A DNA stretch of 64,000 nucleotides from Pseudomonadota bacterium. Its GTDB lineage: Bacteria; Pseudomonadota; Gammaproteobacteria; Steroidobacterales; Steroidobacteraceae. Shown here one piece after another: positions 53,191 to 61,816 of this stretch; the first letter of the stretch is position 1; each line of letters starts with the position of its first letter. The notes below the pieces were generated by a model that made no database searches, had not been told where the DNA came from, and was given only the letters and a program-made list of their open reading frames with translations. The translations under genes and the position numbers were made by a program. The DNA is taken from the NCBI GenBank assembly GCA_021843755.1, contig JAKBWB010000045.1, positions 47,260 to 111,259 on the forward strand, read 5' to 3'.

Positions 53191-55653
53191 TCATGTAAAA
53201 TCGCCGTAGGGCAGCCACACGTTCTTGATCTGGGTCGCCTGGCGCAGGAAGGTACGGCCCTCGCCGTGCCGCACGGACATCCAGTCGCGGGCGCGACCGT
53301 GATTGACCCACGTGCGCTTGATCGTCGCGGCGGACCATGTCTCCACCTGCGCGCTGCCTTCCTTCGAGCCGAAGTACCAGACACAGTCGACCTGGTCATG
53401 CTGCGCCAGCGTCTCGGTCAGCTCCTCGCGCTCGCCCGTCACGATGTTTACGACGCCCGAGGGCACATCGGAGATCTCCAGCACCTGACACAGATCCATC
53501 GCCGGCAGCGGCATGCGCTCGGAAGGGACGATCACGCAGCGATTGCCCATCGCGATCACCGGCGCGAGCAGCGAGACGAAACTCAACAGCGGCGCCTCGT
53601 CGGGACAAATCACGCCGATGACGCCAATCGGCTCGGGGACCGCGAGCGCAATGTTGCGCACCGGCGGGGTGTGAATCAGGCCATCGTATTTGTCGGCCCA
53701 GCCGCCATAGCTGAACAGGCGTTCGATCGCCAGATCCACCTCGGCGCGCGACTGCGCCGCCTTGCGGCCGGTCAGCCGCCCCAGGCGCGCGGCCAGCTCC
53801 TCGCGCCGCACCGCGAGGTTCTCTCCCATATAGAACAGAATCTGACTGCGCAGGTGCGCGGTCGCATCGCACCATTTCTCGGCGCGAAACGCCGCCTCGA
53901 CCGCGTCACGAATGTCCTTGCGGTTGCCGCGCGACACCCAGCCGGCCAGCCGCCCCCGCGCATCGTGGACCGGCCGCGACAGACCGCCGTCGGGGCGGGT
54001 CTGCTTGCCGCCGATGAAGTTCTTGAAGGTCCGGTCGATCAGGCCGGGCCGCCGCTCGCCCCCCGCCTCGACGGCCGGCGCATCCGCGGCCAGCGAATCG
54101 GCCAGCATCTTCCCGGAGCGCTCCAGCCGGGCCGCGGCCGTCTGCGCCCCGCTCGGCGTTGCATCCGCGCCGGGTGCGCTCCAGGCGTCGCGCTCGCGCA
54201 GGTAGTCGAGCATGCCCTCGAGCCCCCCCTCGCGCCCGAAGCCGCTCTCGCGGATGCCGCCGAATCCACAGGCCGCATCCAGCTGATTGGTGGTATTGAT
54301 CCAGACCACGCCCGCCTTGAGCTTCACGGCCAGCTCGAGCGCCCGGTTGATGTTCTCGGTGTACAGCGTGGCGGCCAATCCATACTGGGTGTTGTTCGCG
54401 AGTTCGACCGCCTCGTGCAGGGTGCGGAAACTCGTCGCCGCCAGCACCGGTCCGAAGATCTCCTCGCGCCACACGATATTTGCGGTCGACACGTCCGTCA
54501 GCAGCGTCGGCGGATAGAAGGCGCCCTGCGGGGGCAGCGGGATCTGCGGCTGCCACACGGTTGCGCCCTGGGCCTGCGCCTGCTCGACGAACCCGTGCAC
54601 CCTGGAGCGGTGCGTCGGGGTGATCAGCGCGCCCATGTCGATGGCCTTGTCCAGCGGATCACCGATCCGGATGTGCTGCAGCCTCGTCTTGATCCTGCTC
54701 ACCAGCGGACCCATCACGCTTTCCTCGACGATGAGGCGTGATCCGGCGCAGCACACCTGACCCTGGTTGAACCAGATCGCATCCACCAGTCCTTCGACGG
54801 CGGCATCGAGGTCGGCATCTTCGAAGACGACGAACGGCGACTTGCCCCCGAGCTCGAGCGTCAGCGACTTGCCCGTGCCCGCGGTGCTCTTGCGAATGAT
54901 CCGGCCCACCTCGGTCGAGCCGGTAAAGGCGATCTTCGCGATCCCCGGATGACCCACGATCAGCTCGCCCACCCTGCCGTCTCCGGTCAGGATATTGACC
55001 ACCCCCGGCGGGATGCCCGCATCGGCGCACAGGCTGGCGAAGAACAGCGCGGTGAGGCTGGTATCCTCGGCGGGCTTGAGCACCACGCAATTGCCGGCCG
55101 CCAATGCGGGCGCGACCTTCCAAGCGAGCATCAACAGCGGAAAGTTCCACGGGATGATCTGTCCGACGACCCCGAGCGGCTCGTGGTCGGGAAGCTCGCG
55201 CGCCACCAGCTGCGCCCATCCGGCGTGATAGGTGAAATGCCGGGCCGCGAGCGGGATGTCAAGGTCGCGCGTCTCGCGGATCGGCTTGCCGTTGTCCAGC
55301 GTCTCGAGCACCGCGAAGAAGCGACTGTGCTTCTGGATGAGGCGCCCGAGCGCGTACAGCGCCCGGGCCCGCTCGTATCCGGATTTCGACCACGACGGGA
55401 ACGCCGCCGCGGCGCTCTGCACAGCGGCATCGAGGTCTTCGGCGCAGCTCTGCGTAATGCTCGAGAGCACCTCGCCGTTGGCCGGGTTCACGCAGGGGAT
55501 GGGCGGGGTCTCCCGGCAGGAGGGGCGCCATTGTCCGCCGATGAACAATGGGAATCCGCCGGCGTGGGCCGCCAGCCACGCGCGCACGGCGCCCGCCTCT
55601 TCCGGCGCCGGACCGTAACTCAGCGTGTCAAAAATTTCCGGGACGCTGCTCAT
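53191..55653 (-). CDS. Two-domain aldehyde dehydrogenase (ALDH16-like)
   Basis: An 820-residue protein with two tandem aldehyde dehydrogenase domains. The first (about 35-485) is complete: IIPWNFPLLMLAWKVAPALA, the catalytic Glu in LELGGKSPFV, the catalytic Cys in NQGQVCCAGSR, and EEIFGPVLAATSF. The second (about 540-800) has a Rossmann-like fold (GVIGVICPDEAPLLSFVS) but lacks the catalytic Cys loop, as in ALDH16 proteins. It starts 25 bases after deoC, so it probably oxidises the acetaldehyde made by DeoC to acetate (inference). Confidence 0.9.
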   Translation of the reverse strand: MSSVPEIFDTLSYGPAPEEAGAVRAWLAAHAGGFPLFIGGQWRPSCRETPPIPCVNPANGEVLSSITQSCAEDLDAAVQSAAAAFPSWSKSGYERARALYALGRLIQKHSRFFAVLETLDNGKPIRETRDLDIPLAARHFTYHAGWAQLVARELPDHEPLGVVGQIIPWNFPLLMLAWKVAPALAAGNCVVLKPAEDTSLTALFFASLCADAGIPPGVVNILTGDGRVGELIVGHPGIAKIAFTGSTEVGRIIRKSTAGTGKSLTLELGGKSPFVVFEDADLDAAVEGLVDAIWFNQGQVCCAGSRLIVEESVMGPLVSRIKTRLQHIRIGDPLDKAIDMGALITPTHRSRVHGFVEQAQAQGATVWQPQIPLPPQGAFYPPTLLTDVSTANIVWREEIFGPVLAATSFRTLHEAVELANNTQYGLAATLYTENINRALELAVKLKAGVVWINTTNQLDAACGFGGIRESGFGREGGLEGMLDYLRERDAWSAPGADATPSGAQTAAARLERSGKMLADSLAADAPAVEAGGERRPGLIDRTFKNFIGGKQTRPDGGLSRPVHDARGRLAGWVSRGNRKDIRDAVEAAFRAEKWCDATAHLRSQILFYMGENLAVRREELAARLGRLTGRKAAQSRAEVDLAIERLFSYGGWADKYDGLIHTPPVRNIALAVPEPIGVIGVICPDEAPLLSFVSLLAPVIAMGNRCVIVPSERMPLPAMDLCQVLEISDVPSGVVNIVTGEREELTETLAQHDQVDCVWYFGSKEGSAQVETWSAATIKRTWVNHGRARDWMSVRHGEGRTFLRQATQIKNVWLPYGDFT

Positions 55654-55678
55654 CGAATCCGCGCTCCTGGTTCGATCG

Positions 55679-56704
55679 TTAGCTCAACGGATGGCGGTGG
55701 GCCGCCGAATACCGCCCGGTAATCTGGTGCTCGAGCTGGCGCTCGATGTCGCCGAGCAGCTTCGAGGCACCGAACCGGAACCGCTCGGGCACCAGCCATT
55801 GCTCGCCCAGCTCCTCCTTCACCAGCATCAGGTAGGTCAGCGCAGTCTTCGCACTGGAGATTCCGCCCGCCGGCTTGAACCCCGCCTGCTGTCCGGTCCG
55901 ATCGGCGAATTCCCGGATCATGCGCATCATGACCAGGCTGACCGGCAGCGAGGCGTTGACAGGCTCCATCCCGGTGGAGGTCTTGATGAAATCCGAACCG
56001 GCCATCAGCGCCACCAGCGAGGCTTTGGCCACTTTGCCGATCGAGCCCAACTGCCCGGTGCCGAGGATGGTCTTCATGTGGACCGGACCGCACGCCTCGC
56101 GGAATGCGCGGATTTCCTCATAGAGCGCCCGCCAGTCCGACAGCAGCACGTGGCGGCGGCTGATGACCACGTCGATCTCCGTCGCGCCGGCCTCGACCGA
56201 GCGGCGAATCTCCTCGAGGCGCAACTCGAACGGCGAGAGCCCCGCGGGGAAACCGGTCGAGACCGCGGCAATGCCGATCGGCGTGCCCGCGAGCGCCCGG
56301 CGCGCCACCGGAACCATCTCGTGATACACACAAACCGCCGCGGTCGTCAGCGGCCGCTCGCCCCAATTCAAAGCCCGCAGCAGGTCCGCGCGAATCGGAG
56401 CCCGGGCCTTGGCGCACAGGCGCATGACGCGGCCCGCGGTATCATCGGCCGACAGCGTGGTCAGGTCCATCAGGGAGACCGCCTTGAGGAGCCACGCGCA
56501 CTGCCAGACCTTCTTGACGGTGCGGCGCTTCGGGAGCGTGGCCACGCGCCGCTCGACGGCCGAGAGGTTCACCCGGACGCGATCGACCCAGCCGGCGTCA
56601 AATTCGATCCCCTGCGCGCGCGGCGCCGCGGTCTCGGCCTTGGTCCGCCCCGCGACCAATCTGGGAAATCCGCTGTTCGCATCAGGGCCGGCAGTCGAAT
56701 TCAT
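55679..56704 (-). CDS. deoC: Deoxyribose-phosphate aldolase
   Basis: A 341-residue DeoC/LacD-type aldolase, of the longer form. It splits 2-deoxyribose 5-phosphate into acetaldehyde and glyceraldehyde 3-phosphate. The Schiff-base lysine is in SDFIKTSTGMEP, a second conserved lysine in AGFKPAGGIS, and GFPAGLSPFELRLEEI is the conserved core. ATG 56704 (MNSTAGP) was chosen; the frame stays open upstream through the operator. An operator differing by one base from the RutR consensus lies 42 bases upstream. ALDH16 follows in the same operon. Confidence 0.94.
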   Translation of the reverse strand: MNSTAGPDANSGFPRLVAGRTKAETAAPRAQGIEFDAGWVDRVRVNLSAVERRVATLPKRRTVKKVWQCAWLLKAVSLMDLTTLSADDTAGRVMRLCAKARAPIRADLLRALNWGERPLTTAAVCVYHEMVPVARRALAGTPIGIAAVSTGFPAGLSPFELRLEEIRRSVEAGATEIDVVISRRHVLLSDWRALYEEIRAFREACGPVHMKTILGTGQLGSIGKVAKASLVALMAGSDFIKTSTGMEPVNASLPVSLVMMRMIREFADRTGQQAGFKPAGGISSAKTALTYLMLVKEELGEQWLVPERFRFGASKLLGDIERQLEHQITGRYSAAHRHPLS

Positions 56705-56745
56705 GTGACACCCATTGCGGCCGATCTTCGCCTGCAGAGCGCATG

Positions 56746-56761
56746 TGGACCACTTGGTCAA
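56746..56761. promoter_or_regulatory. RutR-type operator upstream of deoC
   Basis: TGGACCA-CT-TGGTCAA, one mismatch from TTGACCA-N2-TGGTCAA. On the minus strand it supplies TTGACC (56761-56756), a possible -35; no good -10 is visible at 17 bases. Confidence 0.75.
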
Positions 56762-57335
56762 GTACGGTATCGAAGCGCGGCATTGAAGTCAACGGACCGC
56801 GCCGTTTGATTTTCGCCACATACATCACGCCGGTCCGTCCGTGACGGCGCCCGCCCAACGCCAGCCAACGCTCACGGCGACCTCGGCATCGAGGTGCGCG
56901 GGCGCCGCCGGTTTTTCCACCGTCACGCTCCAGTCGAATTTTGTTGCGATCATTGGCAATTTCCTGTCACTGAACTTTCGCAACCCGATCCTCGCGCACC
57001 GCATCGCCGTGCGCGCGCATCTTAACCGGGATCCGCTCGAGTTGGAGCGCGCACGCGCCGCGGCGCCCCATTCCGGTGCGCGCCCGCCGTCATCGCCCTC
57101 CCCCGGTGCAACGGGCGCGGCCCGTTCCGTCAGGGTTGGTCGCGCTCGCGCGCCAACCTCTTACCGCTACCATCATCTTCCGCTCGCGCCGCGAGTGCCC
57201 CCGCGGCGCGCACAGTACGCCGCGCCCGAGTCTCGCGGCGCGCCGTTGCGCGATCCGTGCGCCAGCGAGTCTTCCGGGGCGCGAAACATGCGCATGGATC
57301 GCTCGATGGCAGTTCAGACGGAGCGCCGCGCCGCT
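56762..57335. other. Divergent spacer between deoC and deoB
   Basis: About 570 bases flanked on each side by a RutR-type operator. The plus-strand open frame across it (56841-57416) has biased, Arg/Ala/Pro-rich translation without a recognisable domain, and I do not consider it a gene. No repeats or known RNAs seen. Confidence 0.5.
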
Positions 57336-57364
57336 TTGACTACTTGGTCAAGTGTATCTAGACT
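57336..57364 (+). promoter_or_regulatory. deoB promoter with overlapping RutR-type operator
   Basis: TTGACTA-CT-TGGTCAA (57336-57351) is one mismatch from the RutR consensus. Its TTGACT is the -35, followed by a 17-base spacer and TAGACT (57359-57364) as the -10, so the operator covers the -35 and the spacer. The predicted start near 57371 is about 145 bases before deoB. Confidence 0.8.
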
Positions 57365-57514
57365 CGTTGCTGAAGACTTGCCCGCGCGAGTCGTTCCCGG
57401 ACCGATGTCGGCATAGTTGCCTCCACGCGCAGGCGCGAGACCGCCGGGGAGTTCGGCCGCAAGTCATTGAAAACCACGGTATCCCTGCGGATGACCGGGA
57501 AGATGGGGTGGAAA

Positions 57515-58729
57515 ATGCCGCGAGCGATCGTTGTCGTCTTGGATTCGATGGGCGTGGGGGCCGCCGCGGATGCGGCCGCATACGGCAACTGCGGCGCCGA
57601 CACCTTCGGACACATCGTGCAGGCCTGCGCCGCGGGGCGCGCCGACAGCGACCAGCGCCGCGGGCCGCTCGAGCTGCCGCACCTGGCGGCCCTGGGCCTG
57701 GTCGATGCGGCGGAAGCGGCCCGCAACGCGCCGCTGCCCATCGAGCGCCCGGCGCTGCGCACGGGTCGGTTCGGCTATGCGGCGGAGCGCAGCCGCGGCA
57801 AGGACACCCCGAGCGGACATTGGGAAATGATGGGCCTGCCGGTCGAGTTCGATTGGGGTTACTTTCCGGACACACAACCGTGTTTCCCCGCCGAACTGAC
57901 TCAGGCGCTGATCGAGCGCGGCGGAATCAGCGGGATCCTCGGCAACCGGCATGCCTCGGGGACACAGATCATCGCGGAGCTCGGCGAGGAACACCTGCGC
58001 ACCTTGCGCCCGATCGTGTACACATCCGGCGATTCAGTGCTGCAGATCGCCGCTCACGAGGAGCGCTTCGGACTGGACAGGCTGTACGCGCTGTGCGATG
58101 TCGCGCGCAAGCTGGTCGACCCCTATCAGATCGGTCGAGTCATCGCCCGGCCCTTCATCGGGGAATCCGCCGCGACGTTCGTGCGGACGGGCAATCGCCA
58201 CGACATCGCGATGCCCCCGCACGGCCCCACGCTGCTCGACGTCGTGAAGGACGCCGGCCGCGAGGTCGTGTGCGTGGGCAAGATCGCCGACATCTTCGCC
58301 CATAGAGGAGTGACCCGCACACTCAAGGCGCACGGCAATCAAGCGGTGATGGACAGCCTCCTCGAGGCGATGCCGGAGACGCGGGACGGCAGCCTGTTGT
58401 TCGCCAACTGCGTGGACTTCGACACGAACTTCGGACACCGGCGCGACGTCAGCGGTTACGCCCGCGCGCTCGAGGAATTCGATCGGTACGTACCGCGCCT
58501 TTGGCAGGCCATGCGCCCGGACGACGTCAGCATAATCACCGCCGACCACGGCTGCGATCCGACCTTCCCGGGCACCGATCACACGCGCGAATACGTCCCC
58601 GTGCTCGCGTTCGGCGCCTCCGTCGCGCCCGGCTCGATCGGTCGACGCGCCAGCTTCGCGGACATCGGCCAAAGCCTCGCGAGCCACTTGGGCGTTACAC
58701 CCCTCGCCAACGGAGAGTCATTCCTGTAA
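57515..58729 (+). CDS. deoB: Phosphopentomutase
   Basis: A 404-residue Mn-dependent alkaline-phosphatase-superfamily enzyme that converts (deoxy)ribose 1-phosphate to the 5-phosphate, linking DeoA to DeoC. Motifs: [16 protein letters not shown] with the metal Asp, [13 protein letters not shown] with the phospho-Thr, and [20 protein letters not shown] at the C-terminal metal site. ATG 57515 ([10 protein letters not shown]) was preferred because the family starts here and GGGGTGG precedes it; ATGs at 57491 and 57503 remain possible. Confidence 0.95.
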   Translation: MPRAIVVVLDSMGVGAAADAAAYGNCGADTFGHIVQACAAGRADSDQRRGPLELPHLAALGLVDAAEAARNAPLPIERPALRTGRFGYAAERSRGKDTPSGHWEMMGLPVEFDWGYFPDTQPCFPAELTQALIERGGISGILGNRHASGTQIIAELGEEHLRTLRPIVYTSGDSVLQIAAHEERFGLDRLYALCDVARKLVDPYQIGRVIARPFIGESAATFVRTGNRHDIAMPPHGPTLLDVVKDAGREVVCVGKIADIFAHRGVTRTLKAHGNQAVMDSLLEAMPETRDGSLLFANCVDFDTNFGHRRDVSGYARALEEFDRYVPRLWQAMRPDDVSIITADHGCDPTFPGTDHTREYVPVLAFGASVAPGSIGRRASFADIGQSLASHLGVTPLANGESFL

Positions 58730-58966
58730 AAGACCCATCCAGTGACGTAACGCCCGCGCATCCCACACCGTGCCGCCCAGCCGGACGATCCATGAGTTGG
58801 CCATGAGTTGGCGTGACCGACGGTTCCATAAGCAAAGAGTTCCACATGCGTGCGGGCACCGTGAGCATCGCAACTCGAATTTCGAGACAAGTTGTTTTCC
58901 CCAGAGTTTTTCGCAGGCCCGGCCGGCGCGATCGGCCGGCAGCCGCGGTGGCCCTTGGAGTGATGC

Positions 58967-60331
58967 ATGAATGAGCCGGTAGAGCTGGAAACGCACGGTT
59001 TCGAAACGCTCGGCGTGGCCCCGGTGCCCGAGTCGGCCAGAACCATGCGTCCCGGCTCGCTGTTCGTGATCTGGGCGTTGGCATCCGCCTCCGCGACCAC
59101 GCCGGTGATCGGCCTGGTGCTGCACGGCATCGGCCTGTGGGATTTCGTCTGGATCAACCTGCTGTCCCTGGCGGTCGGCGTGGTGCCGGCGATGCTGTTC
59201 GCACACATGGGGCGGCAAGTGCCGATCATCTCCATGGTGATGGGGCGCCGGACTTACGGCATCGGCGGCGCGACGCTTCTTTCGGTGTTGTACACCATCG
59301 TCGGGGCCGGCTGGTTCGGCCTGAACACCGACGTGGGTGGGCAGATTCTGCGGATGCTGTTTCCGGGCTTCGGCATGACCTGGTACCTGGTGCTGGGGGC
59401 GATCCAGATCGCACTGGTGTTCTTCGGCATGGAGGTCCTGAGGAAATTCTACAACTACACCGCGCTGGTGTTTCTGCTGTGCTATGCGGTGCTCTCGTAT
59501 TATCTGTTCACCCGCTACCCCCTGGTCATACCGGTGACGAGCGGCCCGGTGGCCTGGGGCCGGGACATCGACCTAATCCTCAGCTTCAGCCTCCTCGCGT
59601 GGGCCTATATCTTCCCGACGGTCACCCGCTTCTGCCCGGCGCCGGCGCCCAAGGAAAGCCCCGTCACTCGAGCCTGGTACATGCTGGCGCCGAGCATCGG
59701 CGTCATGTCCGCCGTGCTCATCATGGGCATTCTCGGCCTGATTGCGCTGCGGATGACGGGCGACTGGAACGTCGCCATGCTCGGCAGGAGCCTGCCCGTC
59801 TGGGGCGAGATCTCCGCCATCGGCGTGATCCTGGCGATCGCGCACACGAACGCCATGAATCTGTATCCGGCCGTCACCACCTTCATCGCGGTCGTCAATG
59901 TCACCGACAAGAAGCCCCACCGGATGTTGCAGCCCACGACGGTCATCGTGCTCGGCGTGTTCTCCACGCTGCTGGCGATCTTCGGCATCCTCGACTACAT
60001 CCAGGGCTTCCTGTCGATGCTCGGCGCGCTGCTGTTTCCCTTCACCTTCATCCTGATCATCGACTGGTTCCACGGCCGCTACTATCGGGATTCGGTATCG
60101 TTGTTCTACCGGCGCGCGAACGGCTTCGCGGATCTGTTTGCCTGGCCGGCGCCGTGGGCCATCGCCACGATGCTCGCCGGAATCATCCTCGGCGAGTGGG
60201 GCGACCCGTTTCCAAAGTCGGTGGACCGCTTCATTCCGTGGCAGGTCTGCTGCGCGCTGTTTGTATCGCTCATCTATTACCTTGGCCTGCGCGTGCTGAC
60301 GCGGCCGAAAACGCGGCCACAGGCGAACTGA
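58967..60331 (+). CDS. NCS1-family cytosine/purine permease-like transporter
   Basis: A 454-residue integral membrane protein of the purine-cytosine permease branch of NCS1 (CodB-like), with about twelve helices. Landmarks are LFVIWALASASATTPVIGLVL at the first helix, VGVVPAMLFAHMGRQVPII, and MGRRTYGIGG with GAGWFGLNTDVGGQIL. It is downstream of deoB on the same strand with 237 bases between, which contain an 11-base tandem duplication but no gene. GGAG precedes ATG 58967. Context suggests pyrimidine base or nucleoside uptake; the substrate is not determined by sequence. Confidence 0.88.
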   Translation: MNEPVELETHGFETLGVAPVPESARTMRPGSLFVIWALASASATTPVIGLVLHGIGLWDFVWINLLSLAVGVVPAMLFAHMGRQVPIISMVMGRRTYGIGGATLLSVLYTIVGAGWFGLNTDVGGQILRMLFPGFGMTWYLVLGAIQIALVFFGMEVLRKFYNYTALVFLLCYAVLSYYLFTRYPLVIPVTSGPVAWGRDIDLILSFSLLAWAYIFPTVTRFCPAPAPKESPVTRAWYMLAPSIGVMSAVLIMGILGLIALRMTGDWNVAMLGRSLPVWGEISAIGVILAIAHTNAMNLYPAVTTFIAVVNVTDKKPHRMLQPTTVIVLGVFSTLLAIFGILDYIQGFLSMLGALLFPFTFILIIDWFHGRYYRDSVSLFYRRANGFADLFAWPAPWAIATMLAGIILGEWGDPFPKSVDRFIPWQVCCALFVSLIYYLGLRVLTRPKTRPQAN

Positions 60332-60420
60332 GCGGGATCCACGCGCGCGCGCTTGCGCAATCGAGTGGGACGGGAGCGACCTCGGCCCACGCCACTACGG
60401 TCGGGGCCGGACACACGCTG

Positions 60421-60724
60421 ACAGACCTGGACGCCCCCTCGCCTGGTCAGCATCCGGCCCTGACTGTGTACGGTCCCAACGGTTTCCTGCGGCACGTGAG
60501 CGGTCGCGGTGACCGTGCGCGACTTGAGCTACGGCCGGGGCGAGCGTCGCCTGACGATAGGTGCCGGCCGCCCGGAAGCGCTGGTGTGGAACCTGCGCGA
60601 CAGCCACCCCTGGTACGGCCTGAGCGTCCGCACCGCGCAGCGCCGCCGGCGCCTCGCCGGGGGATTTGCGCCCCACGACCCACCAACCGAATCCGTGGCG
60701 CGCGGCCGCACCGGGTCCAGTTAA
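60421..60724 (+). pseudogene. Remnant of a phospholipase C C-terminal domain (DUF756-like)
   Basis: Two frames together resemble the C-terminal domain of bacterial phosphocholine-specific phospholipase C. One frame reads PALTVYGPNGFLRHVSG and, from about 60509, another reads VTVRDLSYGRGERRLTIGAG and LRDSHPWYGLSV, the typical SYG and SHxWYDLSV signatures. About 50 intervening residues of the family are missing and the frame shifts at the junction, with no N-terminal catalytic domain upstream. It is a decayed fragment whose stop overlaps the LacI-type operator. Confidence 0.65.
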
Positions 60725-60733
60725 ACGTTTTTC
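60720..60733. promoter_or_regulatory. LacI-type operator upstream of the LacI-family gene
   Basis: GTTAAACGTTTTTC matches GTTAAACGTTTAAC at 12 of 14 positions, with a perfect AAACGTTT core. It lies in the -35 region relative to TATACT (60752-60757), suggesting autoregulation. Confidence 0.6.
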
Positions 60734-60751
60734 TTGCCGTATCCGGCGGAG

Positions 60752-60757
60752 TATACT
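60752..60757 (+). promoter_or_regulatory. -10 element of the LacI-family gene
   Basis: TATACT, one mismatch from TATAAT, 52 bases before the ATG. The -35 region at 17 bases spacing is T-rich (TTTTCT) rather than consensus. Confidence 0.5.
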
Positions 60758-60809
60758 CCCGCTCGACCCGGTGTAAAGGGGACCGGCTGGGGCCGACCGC
60801 GAACGCCAA

Positions 60810-61784
60810 ATGGCAACCATAAAAGACGTCGCAGCGAAAGTCGGTGTATCAGTTGCCACCGTTTCCAACGCGCTCAACGACAAGCCCAATGTCGGCTCCG
60901 CCGTGCGCCGTAAGATTCTGCGCGCCGCCAAGGAGCTCGGCTACCGGCCGCATCGCGCCGCCCAGGCGATGCGCAAAGGCCGCACGCGGGCGATCGGCCT
61001 GGTGCTGCCCGACCTGACCAATCCCTTCTTCCCACAGCTGGCGCAGACGGTCGAGAGCAAGGCCCGCGAGCTCGGCCTGCTGGTCTGTCTCATCGACAGC
61101 CAGGACAATGCCGCGGGGGAAGCCGACGGCCTGACGTTGCTCGCCCAACACGGTGTCGACGGCATCATCTGGTGTCCGGTCGGCCCGCGCATCCCGCAGC
61201 CGATACACATGCTCGACCGGCCGGTCGTGCTCGTCGACCGCCCGCGGCCCGGATTTGCGGTCGTTCACTCGAACAATCTCATGGGCGGGCAACTGCTCGC
61301 CCAATACGCTTTGCGGCAAGGACACACGCGGGTGGGCCTGCTGTCCGGGCCGCGCAGCGTGGCGAGCGCTCAGCAGCGGCGCGACGGCTTCCTCACCGCC
61401 CATCCGCAGCGGCTCGAGATCGCCTGGGAAGTCCGGGTGGGATTCGACGGCCTCCTGTCGCCCGAGGCGCGCGCCGCCTTGCTGGAGCGCCGGGGCGCCA
61501 CCCTCATCGTCGCCGGCAACGATCTCATCGCGATCAACGCGCTGCGCTTCCTCACCCAGCAGAACGTTCGGGTCCCCGATGATGTCTCGATCGTCGGATT
61601 CGACGACATAAGCTGGGCGCGGATCGTCAGTCCGCGCCTGACGACCATCGCGCAACCGCTCGCGGCCATCGGCACCCGGGCGGTGCAGCTGCTGCAGGAG
61701 CGCATGTCCGGGACGGCGATCGCCAGCCGCGCCACGGTATTCGACGTCACGCTGGTCGAGCGCGAGTCGGTCAAAAGCATCTGA
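60810..61784 (+). CDS. LacI-family transcriptional regulator
   Basis: A 324-residue repressor. The N-terminal helix-turn-helix ATIKDVAAKVGVSVATVSNA and hinge NVGSAVRRKILRAAKELGYR are typical, followed by a periplasmic-binding-like sensor domain (IGLVLPDLTNPFFPQLAQTV, VGFDDISWARIVSPRLTTI). It heads a run with ribokinase and a sugar transporter, so ribose or a nucleoside may be the effector. The same operator motif upstream of this gene and at the TonB operon promoter suggests it represses both. Confidence 0.92.
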   Translation: MATIKDVAAKVGVSVATVSNALNDKPNVGSAVRRKILRAAKELGYRPHRAAQAMRKGRTRAIGLVLPDLTNPFFPQLAQTVESKARELGLLVCLIDSQDNAAGEADGLTLLAQHGVDGIIWCPVGPRIPQPIHMLDRPVVLVDRPRPGFAVVHSNNLMGGQLLAQYALRQGHTRVGLLSGPRSVASAQQRRDGFLTAHPQRLEIAWEVRVGFDGLLSPEARAALLERRGATLIVAGNDLIAINALRFLTQQNVRVPDDVSIVGFDDISWARIVSPRLTTIAQPLAAIGTRAVQLLQERMSGTAIASRATVFDVTLVERESVKSI

Positions 61785-61816
61785 ACCTCGATAATCCGCC
61801 TGAAGGAGGCTATGGA

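Larger units (their letters stand above)
60332..60809. other. Spacer with gene remnant and the LacI promoter region
   Basis: About 480 bases. The middle holds a phospholipase C C-terminal remnant, and the end holds the LacI operator and -10, listed separately. No intact gene is present. Confidence 0.6.

Noticed and set aside
53391..53406. RutR-like half site GACCTGGTCAT within the ALDH16 gene
   Set aside because: Only part of the palindrome is present and it lies inside coding sequence, so it is a chance match.
56841..57416. 191-codon plus-strand frame in the deoC/deoB spacer
   Set aside because: It runs through the deoB promoter and operator, has no ribosome binding site or domain and is low complexity.
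58788..58812. Short tandem duplication CATGAGTTGGC before the second NCS1 gene
   Set aside because: Only two units of 11 bases and no link to a gene or regulator; likely a slippage event.
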